This document shows positions 1 to 13,140 of a stretch of DNA of 64,000 nucleotides, piece after piece. Source of the DNA: Euglena gracilis (taxonomy: Eukaryota > Euglenida > Euglenophyceae > Euglenales); NCBI GenBank assembly GCA_039621445.1, contig CP154957.1, positions 41,194,011-41,258,010 of the forward strand. The letters are read 5' to 3'. Position numbers and translations under genes: made by a program. The notes under the pieces were generated by a model. The model did not search any database and was not told where the DNA came from. It saw only the letters and a program-made list of their open reading frames with translations. Each line of letters begins with the position of its first letter. Position 1 is the first letter of the stretch.

Positions 1-97
1 AAAAAATTAGATTGACAAAATGCGTCGTACATCGAGGATCATGAGAGGTGTGGGTGGAGCGTAGGCTATCGACAAAAGCGTGGGGGGGGGGAGCGGG

Positions 98-2193
98 TCA
101 GGTGACGCCGGCGACCGGGGGCCGCCGCACCTGCAGGCAGTGGACGCCGGCCGGGGGGGTGCAGAAGACGAGGAACCGCAGCGCGGCGGCGCCGCCCGCC
201 AGCTCGAAGCACTCCGCCGCCCACCCGCTGTGCCGCAGCCAGCCCAGGATGCGGCCCACGCTGCGGAAGCCGACCCGCCGCTGCAGCCGGTGGAGGGGCT
301 GGTGGGGGGCCCCGCCTCAGAGCGCCGGTGACGTCTCAGGGGGGATATGAGTGTGCCACCACCCGAAAAACACGGGAAAAAATTAGGGGGTTCTAATCCC
401 CAGCCACAGAAAAAAAAAAGGCGAGGGCCGGCCAAAGAGTAATGCACGCGTTTTGCAACATGGGGGTTGGTGCCTGCTGGTGCTCATTTTTGGACCCTTT
501 GATGACCAATGGAGGCCAAAGCCCCAAACTCGGGCGGTTCCATGGCACACATCTCCAAAACCACCAGAAGTAAATTTGTCGCAAACACCGATGTGACATT
601 TGAAGCTTCGGCGCCAGGTGGCCGCTCAAGCCAGTTGGCCGGGCTGTGAGAGTGAGAGGTCGCGTGGGCACGACCTTGTGAGAACTACGAGCCCGAAGCG
701 GGACTGCTTTGAAATGACCGCTGTTCTGGCAGGTTGGGGGCCAGGGGGGCCCCGGCGCTGGCAGGGGACGCCGACGGCGGTGAGGAGGAGCCGGTCCATG
801 TCGTCGCCGTTGCCGTCACCGCCGCTGCCCCCCACGGTGGGGGTGGGCCGCGGCAGGCGGGCGTAGAGCTGCGCGGCCTCCGCCGCGAACCGCCGCACCC
901 GCTCCGCCAGGGGGGTGGGGGGCTCCGGGCCGCCCTCCGGTCCTTCGGGGGGACCGCCCGCGGGAGTGACCCTGCAAAGCACGCCATGTTACAGACGTCC
1001 TGTCCATCTGAAGAGCAGGGGCAGAGTATAAGGCTTCCTCCCGGGGGGGGCAGTGGTTTAAAGGGGGGGTCCACTTTTTGAAACGTACCCCATTGGTGTC
1101 TTGTTGGCATTGTGTTGGATATTATTTTCTAGGAATAGGGTGTTTCTTTAACTTTAACAATGCTAAAGTCTTAAATGGATTCTGTCAAGTTCTAGTTCGA
1201 GCTCAATTAAATTATCAAAACTGACCTCCAAAAGGGCAGAAGTGTGAACCTATTTCAGCAATCCAAAAGGGGGAAAAACAGCCCCGCAAATACATTTAAA
1301 TGCCAAGAAAAACCCGGGGAGCTCATGAAACACATTTGGAAAAGATACACCAAGAGTCCAGGAATAAAAACGCCAATCATTGCTTTTCTTGGTTCTGCAC
1401 AAATCACAGGTTGGGGGGGGGGGACAATGTGCCTAAAGCATACTGGCAGCACTCGAAGCGCATCCCGCCGAGGCCGTCGTTGGCGACCCATTCCTGGAAC
1501 CGGCCCGAGGTTGCCGCGCCATGCAAGCCACCACCGGCGGGCCACCCCTCACACCCTACACCCTCCCATGACTGGAGGAGATGAGGTTTGGGGTCCAAAC
1601 AACGGAGCAACATTATGGGACAGGTGACCGAGGACGTTTGCTGGGGCTGGTGGCTCCTGGATTCCGGCCGGGCGGTGGGGGGAAGAGAGAGCAGCGGGTA
1701 CCTCGGCAGAGGGCCGGCTGCCGGAGGTGGTCATCTACCCGTCGCCGCCAGTCACCACCAGGATGACGCAGGCCTCCGCCCGCCCCCCCTCCCACACTGG
1801 ATGGCACCAGCCGGGCAGCGTTTCAGTGACCCCCCACATGGAAAAGCTATTTGCCACCCTGTTGTTATAGAACCCTACCCCCCCCCTGCCCTGCCTTGCC
1901 GTGGCGTAGGAGGTGGTGAAGTGGGGAGGGCCCCTGTCGGGGGTTCATGCTGATGATAGGAGGCATTTTGACACAATTCAAAGAAGGTACCCAACGTTAC
2001 ATTTTGGCCAGTTCTCAGGGCAATTTTTTCATAGGGTGCAGAACGGTCAGGACAGCACCCCAACCCTGACGTTGAGCACAACCTGCGCCGTCTCATCCTG
2101 TGCCTGGCAGACCCGCCGAGCGTTGCAGACGTCCGCGGTGCTGACCCGCAGGAACTGCAGCACGAGGTCCAGCACGTCCCCCGCCAACGCCAT
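98..2193 (-). CDS. F-box-like protein, second copy (locus A)
   Basis: Exon 1 2083-2193, exon 2 about 1739-1796, exon 3 1444-1493, exon 4 776-971, exon 5 98-298: every length equals that of locus B. Exon 5 differs by one codon (His for Arg near its start), and the exon 1 donor is GTTGTG instead of GTCGGG. Both copies stay open, so neither is an obvious pseudogene. Confidence 0.6.
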
Positions 2194-2452
2194 GCTGGGG
2201 CTGTGCGGAAGGGGTTGGACAACAAAAGAGGGAGGGGGGAATGGGTGCCGCAAGCCGTTTGGGCAATGCCGCAGGTCCAGCGGGGAGGCCCTCTGCTAAA
2301 GGCACACATTTGGGGTGCTCTGTACACAGCCCGGCCCAGGGGCCCAGCCCAGGCCCGTCGGTGGGGCACATCAGTGTGCGGCGCAGCGCTGGCTGGCACC
2401 CCATCTCTCCCACCAGGCTGTTGCTTAAAGACCCCGGGGGGGTACACTGCTA

Positions 2453-2866
2453 ACCCCCCCCCCCAAATAATACCCCCCCGGGGTATTATTTTTTCGCCCG
2501 AAGTCCCGGCCCGAGGGGGGGGGTATTATTTGGGGGGGCATTATTTTTCCAAAATTTTCGAAATTTTTCGAAGTCCCGTAAAACCCAAAATAGCACCCAA
2601 AACCGGCCTTTGGGGTCATTTTTTGCACTTTCTTGTGAAATTTACCATTTTTGGAGGTCAGATGAGCCAGAAAAATACATTTTTTTTTCACAATTTGTTG
2701 TCAGAAATTGTGATTTTTACCTACATTTTCAGGTCAAAATCCGGGCCTTCGGCCCGAAACCAGGGGGGGGGGTATTATTTCGGCGGTCGAAGTCGGACCC
2801 CAAGGGGGGGGGTATTATTTGGGGGGGGGTATTATTTGGGGGGGGGGTATTATTTGGGGGGGTTCA
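2453..2866. mobile_element. Short inverted-repeat element present in copy A only
   Basis: Starts ACCCCCCC...AAATAATACC and ends with the reverse complement GGTATTATTTGGGGGGGT. Further internal copies of GGGGTATTATTT lie near both ends. Flanked by GCTA on both sides, while copy B has a single GCTA at 18844-18847. No coding capacity. This fits a non-autonomous DNA transposon (MITE) with a 4-base target duplication. Confidence 0.6.
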
Positions 2867-2869
2867 GCT

Positions 2870-3165
2870 ATTTTGCTACACACTGGGTAAAAGCTACTGG
2901 CTACACCCCGGGGGGGGGGTCCGCTGGAAAAAATCCTTGCCAAGCGCTGCGCACCGAGGTGGAAATGAGGTTTTTAATGTATTTCTCAGCTGATTTTATT
3001 CCAAAAAAACCGACTAAAATGGCAGAAATACGCATTTTTGGGCCAGTTTTGGGGGTCCCAAAAGTTCAATTCGCACCGGTCACTGGAAAAAAATTTCCGC
3101 CAGCTAGCCCTGCCAGCAGACCCCCCCCCGGGGGGGGAGGGTCCACTGGGGTTTCCAAATTTGGA
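2870..3165. repeat. Dispersed repeat R1, locus A copy
   Basis: Shares with 18849-19130 and 36405-36745 the order: CCCCGGGGGGG, GCGCTGCGC..CGAGGTGGAAATGAG, TTTTTAAT, CCAAAAA runs, CACCGGTCACTGGAAAAA, CCAGC.AGCCCTGC.AGCAGACCCC. It lies between dynein and the F-box gene. On the minus strand it supplies an AATAAA-like motif downstream of the dynein stop. Confidence 0.75.
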
Positions 3166-3342
3166 CTATTGCGACAGAGGCCCAGGATTGCGAATCCGGT
3201 GCACAGCTGGATTGGTGCCGCCCTCGCCCCGGCAAAGCTGCGGCGAGGGCTGTGGATCTAAAACGTGCCCCGGCCGCCCAACCCCATCGGATGACGTGGC
3301 GGGTGGGCCGGCGGTATGAGCGGTTTGCTGGGCACAAGCGGG

Positions 3343-6300
3343 TCAGGCGGGGGCCGGGGACGGGCTGTCTCCGGCGGGGTCCGGCGGGGGCGGCCGCAGC
3401 CACGCGGCGTCCTCTGCCGCGCCCTCCGCCTCCGCCTCGGCCGGGGCGTGGCACAGCAGCTGCACGCGGCGCAGCGCCCACCGCCCGGGCTCGTACAGCG
3501 GGGTGGGCAGCTCGACGCAGGCGAGGGCCGGCGAGACCGGGGGCCGGGGGAGGCGGGCGGGGGCCGTGGGGCCAGGGCCATCCCCCGACCCCCACCCCCG
3601 CCCTCCACGCCGAAGAACTGACAGGTCGGGCATGCGTGAGAGGCAGCCCCCCCACCCCCCATCCCATAACACGGCTGACTGACAGACTGGCATGGCTGAC
3701 CCCACAACCGTGGTGGGGTCAGCCACCACCAAAACGAAGCCGCGCGGGGTGATGCAGCGTCACAAACCCCACACGCCCAGCAGCGGCACGCTCCCTCCCC
3801 CCCCCCCCCCCCCCGTGTCAATGGCGTGGCGGGAGGCCCCTGGGCGTAGTACAGTGGGCACGGGTGGCCACAGGGCGCAACACCTGCCCGCCCGCCCTCC
3901 CTTGCAAACACCCTCATGCTGGGACGGGCCAACAGTGTGCGTTCCGCCCTGGGGAGACCTCCTCGTGGTCCAGGTCTGGGGAGGCGGTTTCCGGGACCAC
4001 CGGCAGCAGCTGCAGGGTGGGCACGGGGGCGTACAGCGTCCCTGCGGCGGAGAGGCAATGAAGCACCGGCATATAGCGCAGGGATGGAAATGCGTGGTGC
4101 AACCTTGAGGTGCACGCTCACACACCCCGGCCCTCATTGACAAACACACACATACAAAACTGGGACTTACTGCCTTCCTTGGGCAGCACACAACCAACTC
4201 ACCCCAAATAGTATGTGCGGGCGTGCACGTGTGAGCGACATAGACGTGCCACCCACCCACGCACCCACCCACCCACCCCACCCACCCACCCACCCACCCA
4301 CCCACCCACCCACACCAACACCCCCCCCAAACACACCAGATTTCTGCTCCGTCACAGAGTTGCTTGCCGCATCCCAACTTGCGCCGTACAGCCACCTTCA
4401 GGCTTGTGGAGGAAAAAATACCAGCCCTGTTGACCTGGTTGGCGTTTCTTGGCCCCCACCCAAACACGTCCTCACAATATGAAATAAATAGAACATTCAG
4501 CCATCTTGCACGGCGGTGGGGAAAATCCCCCAGGCGATGGCCGTTGGACTCCGTCTCGGTCTCGCCCAAGCCTGATCGTAAGCCATCGACCCGGAGCACA
4601 GGGGGGGTGCGGGCAACGGAGCAGCTGCCCTCCACCCTGCCAAAGAGAGAGGGGACCGCGACGGCCCAGCCAGCGACGCCATCCCTGGCCAGCCCTCCAG
4701 AGACGGGGACAATTCGGAGTTCCCGACGCCTCCCCTCGTGTCCGACATCAATTTTCACACCGTTCTGAGAGGCGGCATATACGGGTGACATCCAGGCAAA
4801 AACGTAGCTGGGGTTGGTTGGGCTCAGTAGCTTGCATGCATTAGCCGTTCCCCCCCCCATGACAAATGACTATGACAAATGACTATGACAAATGACAAAA
4901 TTCCTGCACAATCGCCCCGTCTGCAACGCACAGACCGGAACCGCAGGTCGCCCACGGGCAGGCCGGTCCGCTGGGCGTACGCCTGCAGCGCCACGGCGAA
5001 GAGGCGGAGCGGCGCCGCGAAGCCCGGGACCCAGAAGCGGTCGGGGGGGCCGGCGTCGAGCCACCGCTGCAGCGCCTCCCCGCACGCCCGCAGGTGTCGC
5101 CCCAGGCGGTTCCGTCCGGCCACGGCGGGGTGGCTGCCAGCCACCCCGAAGCCCCTCTGGCCTTGACCCTGGGGCGGGGGAGGGGTTGCCAAAGGAGGCT
5201 GTCTGCTTCCCCTGCCAGGGCATCCCTTCACGAAGCCCCCCCCCCCCCCGGGGGGGGGGGTCTGGAAAGTGGCTGGCAGAAAAAGGTTGCTGGGCTGACC
5301 CCCCCCCCACCCCATGGGGGTCACAGGGCTGGAACTGGGCCCAAACCCCTCTGAGGGATGGGGTCCAATTTGGCTGAAGCCCTATCCCCCATCTTCCCGG
5401 GACAAACCGGCCCCGGAGGACTCTCAGTGTTCCTGGACGAAGCTCAAGAGAGGGGCTCTGACTGAGAAGGGAAAGTTGTGTTGAATGAAGATTAAGGAGA
5501 GGCATTTCAGCGGTCCTAATGGCCCCTGCGGGCAGGGGCGGGGGGGGGCGGGGGGGGGGGGGGGGCTGGTTGGGCAGGGGAAGGAATCGCCTGGCCCCAA
5601 CCACTGCCCCAGAGGCATCCAGCCAGGGTAGCCGTGCTGCAGGGACAACGACAGCGAGGCGGGATGGCACGGCAGTGCAGTGCACTGGGTGAGGGTCGGC
5701 CCCCCCCTCCCGGTCCACAAACTGCTTAGGTGTTTCAATAGCCCCCAAAACCGCGGTTTCATGCACCGTGTTTTTCACTGAAAGATCGGCCGAAAATTAG
5801 CGGAAAAAAATTCCCTGGTGGCTCCCCTGGTTCTTCGCGCCAGGGAATTTTGGGCTCTGGGGGGTTTAGAACACCGAATCCACGGCAGGGAGGGGGGAAC
5901 GAGGGGTGGTCGGATCCCCTCCCCCCATACAAAACCAACGCTCACTTAAACCCCTTTTCATTGATGAAAAAGGTTGAAAAATGTATGAAACCCTATTTAA
6001 ACTCAAATTAACACGCAGAGAATTATCTCCTCTTTCTCTCTGTGTGGATGTGATGGGGCATTCTTCGTCATGCTTTCATCAGTCACCAGGAATTTCTGTT
6101 TTCTGGCGCCTCAGCGCAATAATTCAAGTGCTTCAGCCCAACAATGAATGGGCGGCGAGGGCCCAGTGGTGTGGGCCGTTACCCGCCCCCATCGGCTTCC
6201 ACTTTTTTTTTTACTCCGACTCCCTGACGGGGGAGGGGGGTCACTCCGGCATCCAAGGGACATTGACCATGATTGTTGGGGCTCCTTTTTTTTTTTTTTT

Positions 6301-7940
6301 TTGCCCCAGGGGTTCGGACCCCCCAAAAAACGCGATCAGCCACTCTGAAAAAAAAAACCAATCACCCCCTCCACTTACCTCAAAAAAGAAAGGAAAAAAA
6401 ACTGAGTGATTGTAATGATGGGATTCCTTCCAATGATGACCACGACCTACCTGATGCCAGCAGCGGGGAACCCTGTGCTGGTAGAGGCTGTCGCAGGTTT
6501 CCATCATATCTGCGGAGCAGCCAGACTGATGCACGGCGTCCCGTAGATGCATGGCGCTTTGCTGCACCTGAAAGGGCACAGCAGATCCCCATGAGTTTCT
6601 TCTCCCTGAGTAAAAGCAGAGCGGAGACATGGATTTTGGTATGACGAATAAGAACTTGGAATGGATTTGATCCAAAAAGACATGCCTGAACCCGGGCCGC
6701 CGTGCACTTGACAATGCGATACATCAGTGACTGGGAAGATCTTTGGTAGGAGGAGGTTCCAGGCAAACAGGTGTGGCCATCCAGAATCTCTGGACCCAAT
6801 GCGCCCAGTCACGCCCAAGCACCTCTGGTCAACCAAGCCCTTGGGCTTACTATCGCTCACTCTACATTCTTCTTGAATGTGTTCAAATACTTTTTTTGGG
6901 CAGAGACGAGGAGGGGATGATAATATTAATTATTTACATTATGCCAATACACCATGCAATGAATCCCCTTTTGCTGACCATATCCTTTGTCCTTCTGCGC
7001 AACTGTTTGCAGGGCCCCAAAATAAGAAAATCCCTTGTGTTTGGAATAATTTTGTTTTTTTCCGAACTCTCCAGAGCACACACAGCTCTGGAGTCTGTCT
7101 CTCTGAATCCCTGAATGCATTCTGTAGAAGGTTCTAGCCTTCTCAAACATATGTCATGGGCATCTTACGGTTACCTACCCCATCCCATCCAACCCCCATC
7201 CAGGGGGGGGGAGCGGTGCTGTTGACAAACCTATGAACAACTGAGTGTAAATCAAATTCATATTTGCAATTTCTGTCCACCAATGGTGGATCGAGCAGTA
7301 GTGATTTTTAACTGTTGGTGACACCCAGGGGGTGCTGGCCATACCATTGCTTAGCGACCCTGGGGGGGGGTCACTTTCCACTCTGAAAAAACCAGTCAAT
7401 CACTTTTTCCCAAAAGACCAGTCAGTCACTTTACCCCCCCCCCCTAGGGGGGATGGGCCACTCTTGAATGCGCTCATGTTGGCAAGGCACCATTGCCAAA
7501 AAGCCTCAAAAAATTCCAAAAAAATTACGGCGCTTTTGGTGTCAAGCCAGCCATTTTTTTATTTCAGGGCCAACCCCACCCCCGGGGTGGGGGGGCTCTT
7601 GGCCAGAAAACCGGTCAGTCACTCTGAAAAAACCAGTCAGTCACCCCCCTGGGGGGGGGGGGCGGGGCGGGGTGGGACAGGTGTTGAGCAATGGTACGGT
7701 GTTGGCCCATCAACACAATTGCAGCCAGCAACAGGCATGTCCATCCTTTCTGTGTCGGACGAACGATGCTCCGCCCCCACCTGGTGGTGCCCAACGAGCC
7801 CCACGGCCCAGCACCCCACAGCACACCTGGGCCAGGGCCGCGTTGAAGGTCGCGACCTCCAGCTGCAGGAGCACGTCCAGCAAGGGGGACGCCGCCTCCG
7901 CCGGCCTCGAGCCCCGCCGCCGGCCCCCGCCCTTCGCCGC
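3343..7940 (-). CDS. Second copy of dynein exons 53-59 (locus A)
   Basis: Exons at 7827-7940, 6451-6567, 5602-5636, 4932-5154, 4636-4764 (tentative), 3959-4041 and 3343-3510 have exactly the same lengths and splice signals as locus B. Codon changes I noticed at exon edges are silent (for example CAA to CAG at the end of exon 53). The upstream part of the gene is absent: similarity ends at the N gap. It could be a truncated tandem duplicate or the other allele. Confidence 0.85.
4249..4314. repeat. (CCCA)n array, copy A
   Basis: About 15 units of CCCA, that is (GGGT)n on the transcribed strand. The copy B counterpart is at 20236-20293 with a different length and an admixture of CA. Confidence 0.9.
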
Positions 7941-8138
7941 CTGACACACGACGGGGGCCGATCGGAACGCTCTGGCCCCTGCCGGTGTGAGCAGCGTGGA
8001 GGGTGGCCGACCCCGGGTGGGTATTGTTTTTTTTTGCCCGAAGTCCCGGCCTGGGGATTAACTCCTGAAAACTTTTGAAGTCCAAAACAATCCGACGTGC
8101 GAACAAGCCAAAAAATATGCAACGTATTTGAAGCGAGG

Positions 8139-8151
8139 NNNNNNNNNNNNN
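8139..8151. other. Assembly gap (13 N)
   Basis: A run of 13 N. Immediately left of it the sequence matches locus B up to 24165; immediately right it is unrelated to locus B. The gap is therefore the exact edge of the duplicated block and a scaffold join. Confidence 1.
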
Positions 8152-8278
8152 GCTTCGTGATTCCCCATTGGCACGCGGAGTACCAGCCATCCCCGTGGTC
8201 GATGTGCCGGTACTGCGCCAATTTGAGGCTGAACGTCGACCCGCTGTACCCCACCAGCCACGACGCGTTGCGGTTGGG
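8152..8278 (-). CDS. O-fucosyltransferase-like last exon, cut by gap
   Basis: Encodes NRNASWLVGYSGSTFSLKLA then QYRHIDHGDGWYSACQWG, with acceptor CGGCAG. No stop before the N run, so the C-terminus is missing from the assembly. Confidence 0.55.
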
Positions 8279-11200
8279 CTGCCGGTTCTCTCCGTCCCTC
8301 GTTGTGGGTTGGAAAGAAAGCAAGCATGCAGAAAATGCGTAAAATTGCCACATGTGTGCTCATTGGTAGGATTCTGTCTTCTTCCTTTTTTCTTTCTTTC
8401 TTTCTGTCTTTTTCATTTTTTTTTTAAATAGTCCCCAAGAGGGGAGGGCTCAAAAAAGCAGCGCCCACCCAGTGCGGAGCCTCCTGTTGCGAAAACCTCC
8501 GTCTGAAATAAAACCACTCCACAACCCTGTTTTCATCATTTTTTCCCATTTGGGAAAAATATGGGGCTTTGGACGAAATATGTTCAGCGGCGCGTCAAAG
8601 AAAAACTGATTCCCCACCAGTGCCAGACAAATTCGCCGCTTTTGCACCATGGGTTTGGGCTCAACCCATACCCAACCCTCTCGGGGCTCAGGCCCTTCTG
8701 AGCAGAAAAGCAGACCGGTCTTTGGGAAGAGGGGTCAGGCATCGGCGGCCCAGCCCCGACAGATGGACAGGTCCACGAGGGCCCGCTCCAGGTAGGAGAA
8801 GCCCGCCGCGCAGTCCGTCACGGGGCCCAGGTCCGCCCGCTGGATGAGCAGTGCGCCCCACGGCAGCGGCGCCTGCAGCGGCGCGGGCCTGCCAGCGGCC
8901 CGGCCCACCCCCGCCGACCTTCCCCAGTCCCCGCTTTGCGTTGGGTTGGCGGACGGTGACCCGGACAACGCCGGCGACGGGCGATGGGTGATGGGCGGTG
9001 GTGGGCCGCCTCCCCCTGTGCCTGCGGGCAAAGCCACTCGGGGGCGTCCGCCAACGGGCCGGGGACCCCGCCGCCCAGGCTTCTTTTAAAGACCCCCGGG
9101 GGGGTCCCCCCCCCCACCCACCCAGGGTGGCGCGGGACCCCCGGGGGGGGGGGGGGGCGGGGACCCCCCCCCAAAATCGGGCCCGTTAAAGGCAATTTCC
9201 AAAAATTTTCGGCGCTTCGCGCCGAAAAGGTATACCCAGCGCCTCCGGCGCGGGACCCCCCCCCCCCCCCCCCGGGGGGGGGGGGGGGGCCCGCCCGGAA
9301 CCCCCCCCCCGGGGGGGGTCTGCTGACTTAAAAAGAAGCCTGCCGCCGCCTTCAACAGTGCCCGTCCAAAGCCACCGGGACGGGCCCCGCTGGCGGGCCC
9401 GGCAGGCGAGCCTCCGCGGCGGAGATCTGCGCCCCGACCGCCGGCCCAGGCCCCCGCCTCCGTCGCCCAACTGCCGCCAAATTGAACAGTGCCCTGCGGG
9501 GGACCGGGTGACCCCGCCCCCGGCCTCTGGAGGGCTCCCCTCCGCTTCCTCGGCACATATGTAGGGAGGGAGACGGGGGGGGGGGGGGCTGGCAGGAGGG
9601 GCCTGCTCACATAGATTCGGCGAGACTGGGTCAAAGCCACTGCATGCTGGCCATTCGTGGCGAGAGGGTGTGACAAAGAACGGGACTTTGGGACACTTTT
9701 CTTTTTCAAGTGCATTGGATTTCAAATCAAAAGAGCTTTTAAGAAATGCCCTTTTAAAGGCGGGAGCTACCTGACACATGAATTGGGATTCTGACGTTGT
9801 GAAATATAACGCAAGTGCTTTGGGAACTGGAGACTTTCATTGTTCTGCCCTTCTCAGGTGATTTTTCAGACAGGTTCCCATCCTTTACCAACAAATTTCT
9901 TTATCAGATAGGTTGGTGTGCTGTGGGCCCTGCGCCAATGATGTGAATAAGTTAAAAATTGATTCACCAAAATCCGTCCATGAGACTGCGATAGGATCAC
10001 TGGAATGCACCAAAGTGGGCACAGGAGATCAGCTGACAGGGGCGTTGTCCAAGATACTTTGTGGGGATACACAGGCTTTGTTCGTTCCAAGCAGGCACCT
10101 ATAGTCAAGCCCAAAAATTTCCCCATTTTAGGCCATTTTAGGTCATTTTAGGTCATTTTAGGCCATTTTAGGCCATTTTAAGGTATAGGTGGGGGTTCTG
10201 AAAATCATAATTTTGCGTAATTTTTGTCTCGAAAACTGTATCATAACGTGTGTAACCTTCTCTTATTCAGTAATGAGAAATATACATCCAAAAAGCATGC
10301 AAAATTTATGAACACTGGATCAAAACCATGGGAAGCTCACCAAATCTTAATTCATACTCACAGAGGAATTCTGAACAGTAAGAATTTACGGCAGTGAAAA
10401 TTTTTCAGAAAAAGAACGTTGGACAAATATTAAAACCTAATTTCTCGGCCCGACACCTGTCTTGAATTTCTGCTGTTAAACAGAATTCAGGCTGAAATTG
10501 TTTAGGTCAGTCACTTTCCATTCAGGCGCCCGTCCAGGTCAGTTGATTTCCAAGACATTTAAGGCGGTCGATTTCCAAGACATTGAAATCTGTTGCTGGT
10601 CAGATTAGTAATTTTTAGTGAAAATATGAACTTTTTGGGTTTCCATTTTTTTCAACGTTTTTGGTCCTATGGGGTTTTGGAAGTGTTTTGAACCAGACAA
10701 AGGCTAAACTTTGCGGTCAGATGATCATAACTGGCTGAAATTCGGATGTCCAATTTCATTTTCTCAAACTTCAGAATAAGAATTCTGAAATTCATCACTG
10801 GTCTTCTGATAAGAGAAACTTTGGCACCTGTGAGGGCGCGCCCGTAAATGGGCCAAAAACCACTTTTTTTGGCAATATCTCCGTCCAGGTGGTTCGGTCG
10901 AACAGATTTCAAGACAGGCGTGCGGGCCCAGTAAAATGGGTTTTAGAAAAATCGACCGACACCAACGGTTTCAGCAGCGGCTCGCTTCGCTTGCTCGTTC
11001 ATAAATAGGAGAGAATCTCATTCATAATTGTTTGTGGTTGTTTGGGTCATTTGATCATTCGGCGTGACTATTTGTGGTTTTGGAAAATCCCCAAAATTGT
11101 TCTGGTTCGTGATTTGAAGGAATCCCCGGTGCCCAACGAATGAGCATACGCATCTCTGAATTCCAAAATCTTTCATCTTTTCTGCTGTCTTTTTCCCCAT

Positions 11201-13047
11201 GCTTCCAAATTTGCACTTTTCATTATTTGCGAAACAGACATCGTTGCACACCAAAAAAAAAAGATGGAAGTAAGAAAAATTCCAAACCTTCAAAATTCAG
11301 GTATCAACAGAAGGTTGGGGACTGTGGATTTGGGGACTGATATTATTACCAGTTGGGATAAAAAAAATGGGCTTTGTGGGGCTGCACTCCTCCACCAAAT
11401 CCACTGTTCGCTGTCCAAAAGACACCGAAAGTCATCACCTGAACGGCTTCGGTTGTTCACAAAAAATTTTTGTGCAACAGAATTTTTCCCATTTTAGGCC
11501 ATTTTAGGCCATTTTAGGCCATTTTAGGCCATTTTAGGCCATTTTAGGCCATTTTAGGCCATTTTAGCTATAGGTGCCTGGTTCCAAGTTGACCAGATGT
11601 TTATTTCAAAAAAAGTTACCCGAAATACATCACTTTTAGGTGCTGGGGGGAACGTTGAATTATCGCAGGTCACATGCCAGCAAGTTCAAAACTTTTTTCT
11701 GGATGTTTGTTCAAGGACTGCCGGTTCCCCCCTGAACAGTGGCCAGCGGGGCGGGTGGGCCGGCATGTGCCGCATGATGGCCTCCAGGCTCGGCGGCGGC
11801 ACGCCCTCGGGGCTCTCCTTCCGCATGTCCCGCTCGATGCGGGCGTGCAGGCAGCCGAAGGCGGGCCCCAGCATGGCGGCGGCGAGGCGGACACACCGCT
11901 CCACCCGCGGCCCTGGCACCGTCGCCCGGTTGAAGGCGGCGAACACCTCCAGGGGCGGGGGCCGGGCACCTCCCAGAACCAAGTGGGGGGGAGACTCTGT
12001 CCAGGAGGGGGATGGGGGGGGACTGGTGCTCATGAGACGTGGCCTCCAAAAACATATCGTATGGGGAATGCACTCTCATCGGGTGGGTCCCAATTCCACC
12101 CATTTAGCTGCAGCAAAGCATCTGCAGCGGTCCGTCCGGACTGCGGTGCACAAATGATCAACACAAGGGGTGACTTTCAGAGTCTGCATGCAGCGAAAAT
12201 TGAAAATTTATGCAACCTTGTGTTCGTTTCTCATCCTCCAGGGCGTCGGGGGGGGTTTGGCCCACAAAAGCAAAAAAACATTCGTCGCAACACCAAAATT
12301 GCCTCTCCAACAGCCACAGAGGAGTGCAGTTTTGCACCACTGAATGCGTACCACTTCATTGTCATGAACTGTCTAAACGTTTTGGTGGACTGGGTGTGAC
12401 ACATTCGATCCACGCAACAATTATGGAAAGCTAAAATTTTGGGAAAACACAAACATTTCCCCACAAAATTTTTGCCACATTTTATTTACCCGTAATTTTA
12501 CGTCCCACTATTTTTTGTTCAGACTGTAATTTGGGTGGCAAATGGAGCCTGTCCTTTTTCGAAGTCCCAACCAGGGGGGGGGGGTCGGCTGAAACCGCGG
12601 GAGAAAGAAGACGCCCGGTCGGTCCGCCTGGGGCCCGCTGCTGCTGGCGTTCAAACTTGCGCCAGGAGTGCCACGCGGCGGTCCAGGGGAAGCGCTTGAT
12701 GCGGGCCGCTGGGGGCACCGCCTCCAGGGGCAGGAGGGTGACCGCCCACAGAGGGGGGCGGCCCAACTGTTGGTGGTCGGGGACCACCGCCATATGTGCT
12801 TGACCGCCCAGGGGGGCCTTCCCTTCGGCCCAAACCCAACCCGCATCCAATGTTCGACCGACTTCACTCGGGGGCACTTCCACTCTTCCCAAAAAATAGT
12901 TTCCCCCGGGGGAGGGTCCACTGGGATTTCCATTCGCTAATTATGGACTGGCTGCAGTCAATCCCCCCCCCCCCCGTGGGGTACTGCGAACCGTCAAGCA
13001 GAAGCCTGGTTGAGACTCCAGGGCCTTTTTCCCCAACTGAAAGATGA

Positions 13048-13140
<93 letters not shown>

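Larger units (their letters stand above)
1..8138. repeat. Large duplicated block, copy A
   Basis: Nearly identical, with small substitutions and indels, to about 16366-24165 in direct orientation. It carries dynein exons 53-59 and the F-box gene. The largest difference is a 0.41-kb insertion here at 2453-2866. Confidence 0.95.
10092..11580. mobile_element. hAT-like non-autonomous element, 1489 bp
   Basis: Perfect 13-bp terminal inverted repeats: CAGGCACCTATAG at 10092-10104 and CTATAGGTGCCTG at 11568-11580. Flanked by an 8-bp direct repeat GTTCCAAG at 10084-10091 and 11581-11588. An 8-bp duplication and a CAG-type terminus are typical of the hAT superfamily. Subterminal arrays of GGCCATTTTA occur just inside both ends. 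No transposase ORF is present; the interior is AT-rich, unlike the host exons. It sits in an intron of the O-fucosyltransferase-like gene. Confidence 0.8.

Noticed and set aside
2203-3261. Longest plus-strand open frame in copy A (352 codons)
   Set aside because: Rich in Gly/Pro from G/C runs, covers the insertion element and repeat R1, and is not open in copy B.
4870-5778. Long Pro/Arg-rich minus-strand open frame
   Set aside because: A GC-driven shadow frame of dynein exons 55 and 56 in copy A plus intron.
13051-13140. Poly-Leu/Ile/Tyr open frames
   Set aside because: They arise from the (AAT)n array.
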